Assembly: GCA_900317685.1 (NCBI GenBank)
Contig: ONHQ01000021.1
Coordinates: 1-50,381, forward strand
From: an uncultured Prevotella sp.
GTDB taxonomy: Bacteria > Bacteroidota > Bacteroidia > Bacteroidales > Bacteroidaceae
DNA length: 50,381 nt
Direction of reading: 5' to 3'
Shown piece by piece: positions 32,495 to 46,476 of the stretch. The notes beneath the pieces were generated by a model, which saw nothing but the letters and a program-made list of their open reading frames with translations, was not told where the DNA came from and searched no databases. Position 1 is the stretch's first letter, and each line of letters opens with the position of its first letter. Position numbers and translations under genes: made by a program.

Positions 32495-33181
32495 GATATA
32501 ATCGCTCCAAGAGCTTTGCTATCTCCCCGGATTCCATTCCTTTGCATTGCGAACTTTTTGTAGCGAACATTTCGCGACAGACGGCATCGACTAAGGAAAT
32601 ATAAAGCAGGACACACAAATCCTTCTTATTCAGAAAAACAGAAACTGTTAGGTAAACTGACAAAAAACAGCCCACGAGAATGTGATTTTCGCAAGCAAGA
32701 GCATCCTTGGCCGTGATTTCTCGATTTTTGGAGCTGTTTTTACAATGTACTAAAAATCAGACAGTTACAAATGTAGTGGATGTTTCTGCCACAAGATAGC
32801 CAAAGATCATCCAACGAAAAAGGTACTTTGACCAAAAATTCTCTAGAGAATTTTCGGTCAAAGTACCTTTTTCTTTTTGTCATCTCGCCTTTTCCTTACT
32901 ACAAAATCACTGATTTTGCAAAGTAAAACCACCGTTTTCTCCACCTCATCCTGCCTTTTTCATCAAACCAGCATGGTATTTCGTTGAAAAGTACGCCACT
33001 CTTCCTCCAGAATGTAATGACCCGACGACAACACTTTGTAGCCGAATTTCATGTTCATTTTTCAAAGGCTCTATTATTTCAGAATCTCACTATATTATAT
33101 ATGTGTATGACATGTTGCCAAGCAAGAATTAAAACCAACGTATAGAAAGCCATTAATGCAAGGCCGGGTATTACGCGATAG
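32495..33181. other. Gene-poor stretch with palindromes and gene debris
   Basis: No intact gene is supported. It contains an inverted repeat AAAAACAGC/GCTGTTTTT (32663-32671/32733-32741), the 58-bp palindrome at 32816-32873, and a short palindrome CAAAATCA/TGATTTTG near 32900. A minus-strand frame of about 31 codons (about 32952-33050) reads like coding sequence but matches nothing I recognise. Confidence 0.5.
32816..32873. terminator. 58-bp near-perfect palindrome
   Basis: Arms of 29 bases (32816-32844 and 32845-32873) match with one mismatch and no loop. A run of T follows on both strands. It would act as a strong bidirectional terminator or extrude as a cruciform. It lies 320 bases past the TPR-like gene. 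Confidence 0.6.
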
Positions 33182-33447
33182 AGCAAGCCCGTCGTCACCA
33201 TCTCTCTGCAGATGTATTGTGCCGACTGAAAGGGCAGAATCAAGGAAGGTCTCCGTTTCGAGAAGGGTATCAAGGACATTCTCACCAGTGTAGAGGGGAT
33301 CAGACGGTGATCATCCTCTATAATCCTGCCAAGACCGACAAGCAGAAGCTTGAGGCCGCGTTCCCCAAGTTCGGCTACGAGGCTCGCGAGCTGAAGAAGG
33401 GCGAGAAGGTGGCACTCAAGACCGACGAGGTCTGCCTCAACATGTAG
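33182..33447 (+). pseudogene. Decayed heavy-metal-associated (HMA) domain protein
   Basis: In frame from 33182 the sequence reads SKPVVTISLQMYCAD, stop, KGRIKEGLRFEKGIKDILTSVEG. After a frameshift near 33296-33304 it continues TVIILYNPAKTDKQKLEAAF and KFGYEARELKKGEKVALKTD to a stop at 33445-33447. This is the beta-alpha-beta plan of HMA copper or mercury chaperones. The UGA stop (33227-33229) sits where the second Cys of the CxxC metal site is expected. The N-terminal signal region is also lost (stop at 33179). The gene is therefore inactive unless a sequencing error is involved. Confidence 0.75.
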
Positions 33448-33457
33448 CCATTCGTTG

Positions 33458-33540
33458 GCTGGCATATGCCAGCTATATCGCTGACAAATGTCGAACACAT
33501 TGTTGTCAAATGCCAGCCACATCGTTGGCAAATGATATGC
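33458..33540 (+). repeat. 22-bp degenerate tandem repeats
   Basis: Three 22-base units of the form AyATCGTTGnCAAATGCCAGCC lie at 33475-33496, 33497-33518 and 33519-33540. A longer variant unit precedes them and contains the perfect palindrome GCTGGCATATGCCAGC at 33458-33473. Confidence 0.65.
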
Positions 33541-33673
33541 AACGTGCGCTCTTCCCTGCCGGCGACACCGTAGGGGCGGGTTTATCCCCGTCCTATTGTG
33601 TTTATCCCCGTCCCTCGTGTCGCTCTGTGAGAGATATTTGATGAAAAGTTACCGCTGTTTCAAAAAAAATGTG

Positions 33674-33681
33674 TAAGTTTG
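33674..33681 (+). promoter_or_regulatory. -7 box of the ECF sigma/FecR genes
   Basis: TAAGTTTG followed by C matches TAnnTTTGC, 25 bases before the TTG start at 33707. No TTTG at the proper -33 spacing. Confidence 0.6.
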
Positions 33682-33706
33682 CACTTAAGACCTAAAAAGA
33701 AGAGAA

Positions 33707-34279
33707 TTGAAAGAAATCGAGGCACTGACACAGGCTCTTAAAAATGGTTCCCGGCAGGCTTTCGATCGGATATACCATTATTATTTTCCCCAGCTCTATG
33801 CCTACAGCCTGAAATGCAGCAAGCGTGTGGAGGTGGCTGAGGAGATCGTGCAGGAAACTTTCGTCCAGCTATGGTTGTCGCGCGCTACGATTCGCGAAAC
33901 CGACAAGTTGGATCGTCTGCTCATCGTCATTGCCCATCACAAGCTTCTCAATGCCATCCGTCGTACCGCCACGGCACCGGCTTTTGCCGATTATGTAGAC
34001 TACGAGAACGCAATCTCTACGTCGTCTTCCGGCGAGGCGGCCGTTGAATACGAGGAGTTCCTCACGCTGTTGCACCATGCCCTCGCCACCTTGCCCGAGA
34101 CGCAGCGCCGTGTCGTTGAGCTCTCACGCCTGGAAGGAATGAAGACGGCCGACATCGCGCGCACCCTCAACCGCAGTGAGCAGACCGTGCGCAACCAGTT
34201 GTCGTTAGGTCTCAAGGCCCTCTACGCCCTATTGAAAAATCATGTGCCACTATGGATGTTATTCTTGTTTTTAGGCTAA
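33707..34279 (+). CDS. ECF sigma factor of the SusCD locus
   Basis: A 190-aa sigma-70 factor of the Bacteroidales FecI-like type. Region 2: YYFPQLYAYSLKCSKRVEVAEEIVQETFVQLW. Region 4: LPETQRRVVELSRLEGMKTADIARTLNRSEQTVRNQLSLGLKALY. The start appears to be TTG at 33707, behind AAGAAGAGAA; no in-frame ATG lies near the N-terminus. The hydrophobic end (VPLWMLFLFLG) is common in this group. It is held inactive by the FecR anti-sigma encoded next and, when released, should transcribe the SusC/SusD operon. Confidence 0.92.
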   Translation: MKEIEALTQALKNGSRQAFDRIYHYYFPQLYAYSLKCSKRVEVAEEIVQETFVQLWLSRATIRETDKLDRLLIVIAHHKLLNAIRRTATAPAFADYVDYENAISTSSSGEAAVEYEEFLTLLHHALATLPETQRRVVELSRLEGMKTADIARTLNRSEQTVRNQLSLGLKALYALLKNHVPLWMLFLFLG

Positions 34280-34352
34280 TTAACATCTCCCAATGGTACA
34301 AAAAGGTACGCTATCGTGTCTTTTAAATGAGAACAAACAGCACATCAATCCA

Positions 34353-35387
34353 ATGAAAGACGAACTCTACAAGAAATATCTCGACAATACGCTCACTCCC
34401 GAAGAACTGACACGCTTTCGTGAGTTGCTCAAGGCTACGTCTGATGACGATATGGCCGACCTCATCGATGCCCACTGGCTGGCACGAGAGAAGGCTACCG
34501 ACGGCAGTAGCTGTTCGTCTCAGGAGACAGAAGTGAAGCATCGTATCGATGCCATCCTGGCTGGTGTTGACGGCATGCCGATAGCTGAAGAGCCTGATGC
34601 TGTGGAGTGTGACAGCCGCCCGAGGCCTGTCATCCGGCTGTTGCGCCGCGTCCTACGCTATGCCGCAGTCTTGCTGCTTCCGCTGCTTGCCTTCACCACC
34701 TATTATTATTATACCGCCGCCACAGCCGTTCCTACCGGCATGATGACAGTCAGCGCGCCATCAGCCTCTACCGCTGAGGCGTTGCTGCCCGACGGCACCC
34801 ATGTCACGCTGAGTCACGACTCACGGCTGAGCTATAATCTCTCTGACTTCAACGGCAAGCTCCGTCGTGTCAGCTTCAGCGGTGAGGGATGGTTTGATGT
34901 CGCTCACGATGCCACCTCTCCTTTCCAAGTCAGCCTTGAGGGGCTTACCATCCATGTCCTTGGCACCCGGTTCAATGCTTCGGCGCGCTCCTGTTCCCGT
35001 ACGTCAGCAGTCGCCCTCTTGGAAGGGCGTGTGGAGCTGACGACCGCCGACAATGGCCGCGTTCTCCTCCTGCCGGGTCAGGAAGCCGTTTACGACAAGG
35101 CCACGGGGCATATCAGCGTGAACAGCCATGCCGACCTCGCTGCCACTCAGGCCTGGAGACATCACGAGATGAAGTTCACCCATGCCGACATCAGCACCGT
35201 GGCCGACCGACTGGCGGCAGAATATGGTGTCGCTATCACCATGGTGGGCAACACTTCTGCCCATTTCACCGGTGTGCTGCCTACCGATGACCTTAACGCC
35301 TGCCTGCGTATCCTTAAAGCCACCTATGGGCTCTCCTATCATATCAGTGGAAAGACAGTGACGCTGAGAATGAAAAAAGAAAAATGA
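34353..35387 (+). CDS. FecR-type anti-sigma factor
   Basis: A 344-aa inner membrane protein. The N-terminal cytoplasmic segment (KKYLDNTLTPEELTRFRELLKATSDDDMADLI) binds the sigma factor. One membrane span (AAVLLLPLLAFTTYYYY) lies near residue 110. The periplasmic FecR domain includes LPDGTHVTLSHDSRLSY, SGEGWFDVAHDATSPF and VLGTRFNASARS, and the C-terminal DUF4974 domain (MKFTHADISTVADRLAAEYGV to the end) receives the signal from the STN domain of the SusC receptor. ATG 34353 fits the family start; the frame opens at 34293. It lies 73 bases after the sigma gene. Confidence 0.94.
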   Translation: MKDELYKKYLDNTLTPEELTRFRELLKATSDDDMADLIDAHWLAREKATDGSSCSSQETEVKHRIDAILAGVDGMPIAEEPDAVECDSRPRPVIRLLRRVLRYAAVLLLPLLAFTTYYYYTAATAVPTGMMTVSAPSASTAEALLPDGTHVTLSHDSRLSYNLSDFNGKLRRVSFSGEGWFDVAHDATSPFQVSLEGLTIHVLGTRFNASARSCSRTSAVALLEGRVELTTADNGRVLLLPGQEAVYDKATGHISVNSHADLAATQAWRHHEMKFTHADISTVADRLAAEYGVAITMVGNTSAHFTGVLPTDDLNACLRILKATYGLSYHISGKTVTLRMKKEK

Positions 35388-35474
35388 AAAAAAAGTATTT
35401 TCTTCGGTACAAAATCACACGGTGTGTGTCATTTAGATGACAATTACAAAATGTTACACTAAAACCTATACCGT

Positions 35475-38400
35475 ATGAACTTACACAAAAACTTCTATTG
35501 CCTTTTGGCACTGCTTGTTGTCTTGCTGACGGGAGTTCCCGCCTATGGACAGTCCGGTGCTGTGAGCATCGCTGTGAAGAACGCGACGCTCCGAAAAGTG
35601 TTCAGCATCATTGAGAAGCAGACAACCTACCGCTTCTCCTATCAAGCCGAGATTATCGACAACAAACCTAACATCACCCTCCGCTACCAGAAGGCCTCCG
35701 TGGGCAAAGTCCTCGATGAGGCGCTCCGTGGCCGTAACCTCTCTTACGACATTGTCACACCAAAGTCTATTGTCATCAGCCGCAAGGCCGTTGCCGCCCA
35801 TGCCTCGCAGCAGCGTGTGGCCAGAAATGGCAACGACAAAATTGCAGGTACCGTGACCGACACGAATGGTGAGCCTATCATAGGAGCCACCGTGCAAGTC
35901 AAGGGCTCCGACATCAAGACGGTCACCAATATTGATGGTGAGTTCACACTCGATGCCCCTGCGGGCAGCGATATCGTCGTGAGCTATGTCGGTTTTAAGG
36001 ACTTTGAGGCGAAAGCACATGAGAACATGCGCGTCCGTCTCTCTGAGGACACGCAGGCTCTTGACGAGATTGTCGTCGTCGGCTATGGCACGATGAAGAA
36101 GAGCGACCTCACCGGTGCCATCACCTCTGTCGATGCAGCTGACTTGGCCAAGCGCACCACCACCAATCCCGCCGAGGCCCTCGAAGGCAAGGTGGCCGGT
36201 GTGAGCATTCTCAAGAGTGGCGGCAATGCCGGTGCCGGTTTCAGCGTGAAGATTCGTGGCATCAAGACCTTTGGTGACAACGAGCCGCTGTATATCATCG
36301 ACGGCTTCCCCGGAGACATCGACAATGTCAACCCACAGGATATCGAGACCATGGAGATTCTCAAGGACGGTGCTGCCGCCGCCATCTATGGTTCAGTAGC
36401 TGCCAACGGTGTTGTCATCGTCACCACCAAGAACGGCAAGAAGGGTGACATGAAGATTGATTTCACTACCTATCTCAGCTTTACGCATATCGCCAAGAAG
36501 CTTGACATGCTCAATGCCGCCGAGTATAAGCAGGTGCACAAGGAGATGTATGACAACTACAACGCGCAGTTCCCCGACAACGCTGTCTCCCTGCCTGCCT
36601 ACATCACCCATGACACCGGTGTCGATACCGACTGGCAGAAAGCCGTGGAGCGCAGCGGGCTGTCACAAAACTACATGGTCAGCGTGCGTGGAGGCACCGA
36701 GAAGGGCCAGTATGCCGTTTCCTACAACCATGCCAACGACAAGGGTATCTTCCGTGGCAACAGCTTCCGTCAGGACAACGCACGTGCCAAGCTCCATGCC
36801 ACGCGTGGCATCCTGGACTTCGATGCCAATCTTAACTTCCGCTTCACGGAGAGCCACCAACCACAGTACTCCATCAAAGAGATGTACATGATATCTCCTC
36901 TCGTGCCTATCTATAACGACAAGGAGAAATACGGCTTTGGCCTCACCAACTTCGACGGGCTGCCCAACAACCGCAACATCATGGCCGACGACTACTATAA
37001 GAAAGGCCGCAGCCGTGGCTATGACTTCAATGGCAACGTGGGTCTGACCTTCCATATCACTCCCTGGCTGAGCTTTAAGACGAGCTATGCCTACCGTGGC
37101 GTGCATGGCCGCAGCAACTACCATTCTCCCGACTATATCGCCGATGCCAAGGTGCCGGTGCTCTATCCCACCAGCTCTGCTGGCAGCACCTACTGGGAGA
37201 ACCATGTCTTTGACAACGTCCTCAACTTCAACAAGCAGTTTGGCAGCCATTCCGTCAACGTCATGCTCGGCAGCTCTATCGACGCGAAGAAATATGAGTG
37301 GAGCGATGTCGCCGTAGAGGGCAAGACCATCATCTACCGTGTGGAGAACGGCAAACTCGTGCAGAGCGAGCAGCCCGCCGGCTTCCTCTCGCCCGACTTC
37401 CCCACCGTCGATGCCGGTGAAGGTGGTACCTACAGCGGTGACGGCTCCTACTGGCGCTACAACCGCGCTTCCTTCTTCGGACGTCTCAACTACAACTATG
37501 CCAACCGCTATCTTGTGCAGTTCACCCTCCGTCGTGACGGCAGCTCGAAGTTCGGCTCCGACCGCCGTTGGGGTACCTTCCCGTCCGTAGCCCTTGGCTG
37601 GCGCATCTCCGAGGAGCCTTTCTTCCCGAAGAACACCCCTGTCAGCAACCTCAAGCTTCGTGCTTCCTGGGGACGCTTAGGCAACGAGAATGCCTTAGGC
37701 TACTACTCCTTCCTGGCCCTCATCAGCACGTCCAATACCATGTACCAAGGCTATGTGCGCGGTACCGGCAGCACAGCATGGCCCGGCAGCATCGCACGCG
37801 GCCTGGAGAACCGTGACCTGAAGTGGGAGACTACGGACACCAAGAATATCGGTGTCGACTTCGGACTCTTCAACAACCGCCTCTCTGGTAACATCAACTA
37901 TTATTATAACGAAACCTCCGACCTGCTCATTTATAAAGAGCTGGCACCCTCAGTAGGTCTCTCCAGCCCTATCCTCAACGTGGGCAAGATGCGCAACACC
38001 GGTATTGAGGTGGAGCTGAACTGGAACGACCGGATCGGTGACTTCTCCTATACCGTCGGTGCCAACCTCAGCACGGTGAGCAACAAGGTCAAAGCCCTCT
38101 CCGATGCCAATCAGGTGCTCTATGGTGCCGGTTTGAAATATGGCTCCGAGCATTTCCCCACTCAGACACGTGTGGGCAAGCCTATCGGCGCTTTCTATCT
38201 CTACCAGACCGACGGCATCTTCCAAAGCGATGAGGAGGCAGCGGCTTATGTCAATGCCGCCGGCGAGCGACTGCAGCCCAATGCCAAAGCCGGTGACATC
38301 CGCTTTAAGGATATGAACGGCGACGGAACCATCGACGACAATGATAAGGTCTACTCCGGCTCCGGCATCCCGAAGGTGGAGGCCAACCTCAACTTCAGCT

Positions 38401-38861
38401 GCGCCTGGAGAGGCTTCGATATGAACTTCACCCTCAGCAGTGCCTTCAACTATAAGCTCTACAACGGCAACAAGTACTTCTATGAGGCCATGAGCAGCGG
38501 CTCCAATTTCCTCAAGTCAGCTCTTGACGCCTGGACGCCCGCCAACCGCAACACCGATGTGCCGCGTGCCGTCTATCAGGACCCGAACAACAACTCTCGT
38601 GAGTCGACACGCTTCCTTGAGAACGGCGACTTCCTGCGCATGCGTGAGATACAGGTGGGCTACACCCTGCCGAAGTGGAAGGCCTTGAACAATATCGTGG
38701 AGAAGGTGCGCTTCTATGTCAGTGCCGACAACCTCTTCACCATCACCGGTTACGATGGCATTGACCCCGAGTTCTCACGTGGCGTCCTCAACACCGGTGT
38801 CGACAACCTCATCTATCCTTTCACACGCTCCTATACCATTGGCGCGCAGATAACTTTCTAA
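35475..38861 (+). CDS. SusC/RagA-type TonB-linked transporter with STN domain
   Basis: A 1128-aa outer membrane transporter. A signal peptide (to about residue 25) is followed by a secretin/TonB STN signalling domain (about 40-100: FSIIEKQTTYRFSYQ, ITLRYQKASVGKVLDEAL). Next come a carboxypeptidase-D regulatory-like domain (about 120-195: AGTVTDTNGEPIIGATV), the RagA/SusC signature EIVVVGYGTMKKSDLTGAI with plug, YIIDGFPGDIDNVNPQDIE, ILKDGAAAAIYGS and VVIVTTKNGK, and a long barrel ending in YTIGAQITF. STN marks it as a receptor that signals to FecR. The SusD lid is encoded 24 bases later. Ligand: glycan or, as with RagAB, peptide; sequence does not decide. Confidence 0.96.
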   Translation: MNLHKNFYCLLALLVVLLTGVPAYGQSGAVSIAVKNATLRKVFSIIEKQTTYRFSYQAEIIDNKPNITLRYQKASVGKVLDEALRGRNLSYDIVTPKSIVISRKAVAAHASQQRVARNGNDKIAGTVTDTNGEPIIGATVQVKGSDIKTVTNIDGEFTLDAPAGSDIVVSYVGFKDFEAKAHENMRVRLSEDTQALDEIVVVGYGTMKKSDLTGAITSVDAADLAKRTTTNPAEALEGKVAGVSILKSGGNAGAGFSVKIRGIKTFGDNEPLYIIDGFPGDIDNVNPQDIETMEILKDGAAAAIYGSVAANGVVIVTTKNGKKGDMKIDFTTYLSFTHIAKKLDMLNAAEYKQVHKEMYDNYNAQFPDNAVSLPAYITHDTGVDTDWQKAVERSGLSQNYMVSVRGGTEKGQYAVSYNHANDKGIFRGNSFRQDNARAKLHATRGILDFDANLNFRFTESHQPQYSIKEMYMISPLVPIYNDKEKYGFGLTNFDGLPNNRNIMADDYYKKGRSRGYDFNGNVGLTFHITPWLSFKTSYAYRGVHGRSNYHSPDYIADAKVPVLYPTSSAGSTYWENHVFDNVLNFNKQFGSHSVNVMLGSSIDAKKYEWSDVAVEGKTIIYRVENGKLVQSEQPAGFLSPDFPTVDAGEGGTYSGDGSYWRYNRASFFGRLNYNYANRYLVQFTLRRDGSSKFGSDRRWGTFPSVALGWRISEEPFFPKNTPVSNLKLRASWGRLGNENALGYYSFLALISTSNTMYQGYVRGTGSTAWPGSIARGLENRDLKWETTDTKNIGVDFGLFNNRLSGNINYYYNETSDLLIYKELAPSVGLSSPILNVGKMRNTGIEVELNWNDRIGDFSYTVGANLSTVSNKVKALSDANQVLYGAGLKYGSEHFPTQTRVGKPIGAFYLYQTDGIFQSDEEAAAYVNAAGERLQPNAKAGDIRFKDMNGDGTIDDNDKVYSGSGIPKVEANLNFSCAWRGFDMNFTLSSAFNYKLYNGNKYFYEAMSSGSNFLKSALDAWTPANRNTDVPRAVYQDPNNNSRESTRFLENGDFLRMREIQVGYTLPKWKALNNIVEKVRFYVSADNLFTITGYDGIDPEFSRGVLNTGVDNLIYPFTRSYTIGAQITF

Positions 38862-38884
38862 GATAACCTTTCAATCAGAATACC

Positions 38885-40429
38885 ATGAATAAGACATTCT
38901 ATTATATCTTTGCCATTCTCCTGACCCTTGCCGTGTCAGGCTGTGACGACTATCTCACTCAGACTCCTCCCGACCAGCTCACGTCGAAAAACTACTGGCG
39001 CAGTCAGTCCGACGTGGAGCGCGCCATGTCGTCAGCCTACTCACAGATGTATCTCATGGACTACTCCAGTGACATGTGGACCTTTGCTGAGGTCAACTGG
39101 CCGGTGCTGGCCTATCGTGGCGACGATGTCAATATGGGCAAGGACGCCATGAACTATCAGAACTGGGTAGACCTCTACAACTTCACCTATACCAACGGCA
39201 ACTCACAGTTCACAACTTATTGGACGCACATGTACACCGGCATCAGCTTCTGTAACCAGATCATCGACAAGGCCGGGGCCATGGGTGAGGACAAGATAGC
39301 TGCCGACAAGCGTGACGCCCTCATTGCCGAGGCTCGTTTCCTGCGCGGCTATTATCACATGATGCTGTTGCTCAACTGGCAGAATATCATCATTCGCGAC
39401 CACTATATCACTTCCGGTGAGGCATCGGCCCTGGACAAGGGTGTTTCTCCACGTCCTGAGACCTGGGATTTCATCATCAACGATTTCAAGGCTGCTGCCG
39501 ACAAGCTGCCCCAGAAATGGGACAACGACAATCTGGGACGGGCTACCTCGGGTGCCGCCTATGCCTATATGGGATGGGCCTGGCTGACGAGAGCCTATGA
39601 GGAGACCGCCAATCAGCAGCAGGATTTTGCCAATGCCGTAGCGGCTTTCAACCAGGTCAAGGGCTACGAGCTTGTCAGCGACTTTGCCGATATGTTCAAC
39701 GGTACACTGAAGAACAGCAAGGAGAGCATCTTTGAACAGCAGTATTCCTTCAGTGATGCCAATGGTGCCCTCTATCGCACTCAGCTTCACCGTTGGATAG
39801 GCTGCAGCGAACTTTGGGGCTGGGATGAGATACTACCCTCGCAGCAGCTCATGGACGAGTATAAAAAGGAAGGCAAGATCTCTACCAAGGGCGACTACGA
39901 CTCCCGTCTCTATGCCACTATCTTCTTCCAGTGTGACTACTTCAACGACGGCACGGGCAAAGTCTATGGCTACGATTATGACGACTGGTTCCAGGATGGC
40001 GATGGCAATGCCTACAACCGTCCCGCCTTCCGCAAGTTCATGCCTGCCACCTATGAAGGACTATCGCTGAGCTCCACGGCGCTCAATCTCCCGCTCATGC
40101 GCTATGCCAATGTCTTGCTCATGAAGGCTGAGGCGCTCAACGGCATGGGGCAGACCTCTGAGGCCATCAGCCTGATCAATGAGGTGCGCCGCGTACATGG
40201 CAACATGCCACCGATGACAGGAACCACGCAGGCTGAGGTGCAGGCACAGATCGAGCATGAGCGCGAGTTGGAATTCCCACTGGAGAATATGCGATGGTAT
40301 GACCTTCGTCGCTGGGGCAAGACCGCCGACGCTCTGCAGGCCGCCGGACGCACCGGCTATACTGCCGACAAGGCGTTCTATCCCATCCCGTTGCAGGAAC
40401 TCAACGACAATGGTGCGCTGAAGAAATAG
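38885..40429 (+). CDS. SusD/RagB-type substrate-binding lipoprotein
   Basis: A 514-aa surface lipoprotein. The lipobox AVSGC gives Cys20 as the lipid anchor, followed by DDYLTQTPPDQLTSKNYW, the usual SusD start. TPR-like helices carry the fold (AEARFLRGYYHMMLLLNW near residue 150). The C-terminal part has LPLMRYANVLLMKAEALN, RELEFPLENMRWYDLRRWGKT and FYPIPLQELNDN. It caps the SusC barrel and picks the ligand. The lysine exporter pair starts 13 bases downstream, so this is not the end of the operon. Confidence 0.95.
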   Translation: MNKTFYYIFAILLTLAVSGCDDYLTQTPPDQLTSKNYWRSQSDVERAMSSAYSQMYLMDYSSDMWTFAEVNWPVLAYRGDDVNMGKDAMNYQNWVDLYNFTYTNGNSQFTTYWTHMYTGISFCNQIIDKAGAMGEDKIAADKRDALIAEARFLRGYYHMMLLLNWQNIIIRDHYITSGEASALDKGVSPRPETWDFIINDFKAAADKLPQKWDNDNLGRATSGAAYAYMGWAWLTRAYEETANQQQDFANAVAAFNQVKGYELVSDFADMFNGTLKNSKESIFEQQYSFSDANGALYRTQLHRWIGCSELWGWDEILPSQQLMDEYKKEGKISTKGDYDSRLYATIFFQCDYFNDGTGKVYGYDYDDWFQDGDGNAYNRPAFRKFMPATYEGLSLSSTALNLPLMRYANVLLMKAEALNGMGQTSEAISLINEVRRVHGNMPPMTGTTQAEVQAQIEHERELEFPLENMRWYDLRRWGKTADALQAAGRTGYTADKAFYPIPLQELNDNGALKK

Positions 40430-40442
40430 AAACACGATAACA

Positions 40443-40712
40443 ATGCTAAAGATCATTCTGATGATGGCATGCGGCATCCTTGTGGGCCGCATGCTTAGAA
40501 AAAAAACGCTGAGATGGCTGTCGCCTCTCACCACGGTGCTCATCTGGGCACTTCTGTTCCTCTTGGGCATCGAGGTAGGGGGCAACCCTCACATCATCCG
40601 CAGTCTGAGCCGGCTGGGCTTAGAGGCCGTCGTCCTCGCCATAGGTGGATCGTTGGGGAGTGCGCTGCTGGCCCTGTGGCTATGGCGTTATGCGAAAGGA
40701 GGCCGCTCATGA
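40443..40712 (+). CDS. LysO-type lysine exporter, N-terminal half
   Basis: An 89-aa membrane protein with three segments (about residues 3-14, 27-43 and 59-80). It corresponds to the N-terminal part of the E. coli lysine exporter LysO (DUF340): ILMMACGILVGRMLRKK, LTTVLIWALLFLLGIEVGGNPHI. In Bacteroidota this transporter is split into two genes. The stop overlaps the next ATG by four bases (ATGA) and a GGAGG precedes that start. It lies inside the SusCD operon, 13 bases after SusD. Confidence 0.85.
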   Translation: MLKIILMMACGILVGRMLRKKTLRWLSPLTTVLIWALLFLLGIEVGGNPHIIRSLSRLGLEAVVLAIGGSLGSALLALWLWRYAKGGRS

Positions 40713-41311
40713 AGGGCAGTCTCGTCATCCTCGCTTTTTTCATCCTCGGGCTCTTCTTTGGCTACTTCCATTTTCTTCCTACGGAAGTCGCTGACAGCTC
40801 TGTGAGCTTCGCCGCCCTTTGTGCCCTCATCTTCTGTGTGGGAGTGAGCATAGGCTGCGACTCCGAGGTCCTCCACACCCTGCGCCATACCAGTCCCCGT
40901 CTGCTCCTCCTGCCTTTGTGCACCTTGGGTGGGACGTTGGCGGGATGCCTGGCCGTCAGCCTGCTGCTGCCTCAGTGCCGCATCACCGACAGCATGGCCA
41001 TAGGCTCCGGTTTCGGCTACTACTCTTTGTCGAGTATCTTCATCACCGAGTATCGGGGCGCAGCCTTAGGCACCGTGGCGCTGTTGGCAAATATCGTGCG
41101 TGAGCTGCTCACGCTCCTTGCCTCCCCGCTGCTGGCACGGTGGTTTGGACCGTTGGCGCCCATCAGTGTGGGAGGTGCCACATCAATGGACACCACACTG
41201 CCCATTATCACACGCTACAGCGGCAAGGACCTCGCCACGCTCTCTGTCTTCCACGGTTTCTGCATGGATTTCAGTGTGCCGTTTCTCGTCACGTTCTTTT
41301 GTGAATTATAA
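40709..41311 (+). CDS. LysO-type lysine exporter, C-terminal half
   Basis: A 200-aa membrane protein with about six segments, matching the larger part of LysO. FILGLFFGYFHFLP and FCVGVSIGCDSEVL come early. GFGYYSLSSIFITEYRGAALGTVALLANIVRELLTLL and GGATSMDTTLPIITRYSG are the conserved core motifs. With its partner it would export L-lysine (and thialysine) from the cytosol. ATG 40709 is coupled to the previous stop; the upstream in-frame extension from 40514 is a shadow of the first gene. Confidence 0.9.
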   Translation: MKGSLVILAFFILGLFFGYFHFLPTEVADSSVSFAALCALIFCVGVSIGCDSEVLHTLRHTSPRLLLLPLCTLGGTLAGCLAVSLLLPQCRITDSMAIGSGFGYYSLSSIFITEYRGAALGTVALLANIVRELLTLLASPLLARWFGPLAPISVGGATSMDTTLPIITRYSGKDLATLSVFHGFCMDFSVPFLVTFFCEL

Positions 41312-41378
41312 CGTTTTGACAATCATTATGTGGAGCCGTCATGCCAGTGATGGTATGCGGCCCGGTTTTATACATTGA

Positions 41379-46466
<5,088 letters not shown>

Positions 46467-46476
<10 letters not shown>

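Noticed and set aside
32466-32675. A 69-codon minus-strand frame overlapping the end of the TPR-like gene
   Set aside because: No promoter, no recognisable family, and the neighbouring sequence looks decayed.
33227-33229. UGA as selenocysteine codon in a CxxU metal site
   Set aside because: A frameshift follows within 80 bases and the N-terminal signal region is also disrupted, so nonsense decay is the simpler reading.
33079-33531. A 150-codon minus-strand frame
   Set aside because: It is the antisense shadow of the HMA remnant; the plus-strand protein match explains the open frame.
40514-40708. N-terminal extension of the second LysO gene
   Set aside because: The extra residues are low-complexity shadow translation of the first LysO gene; the coupled ATG at 40709 has a GGAGG before it.
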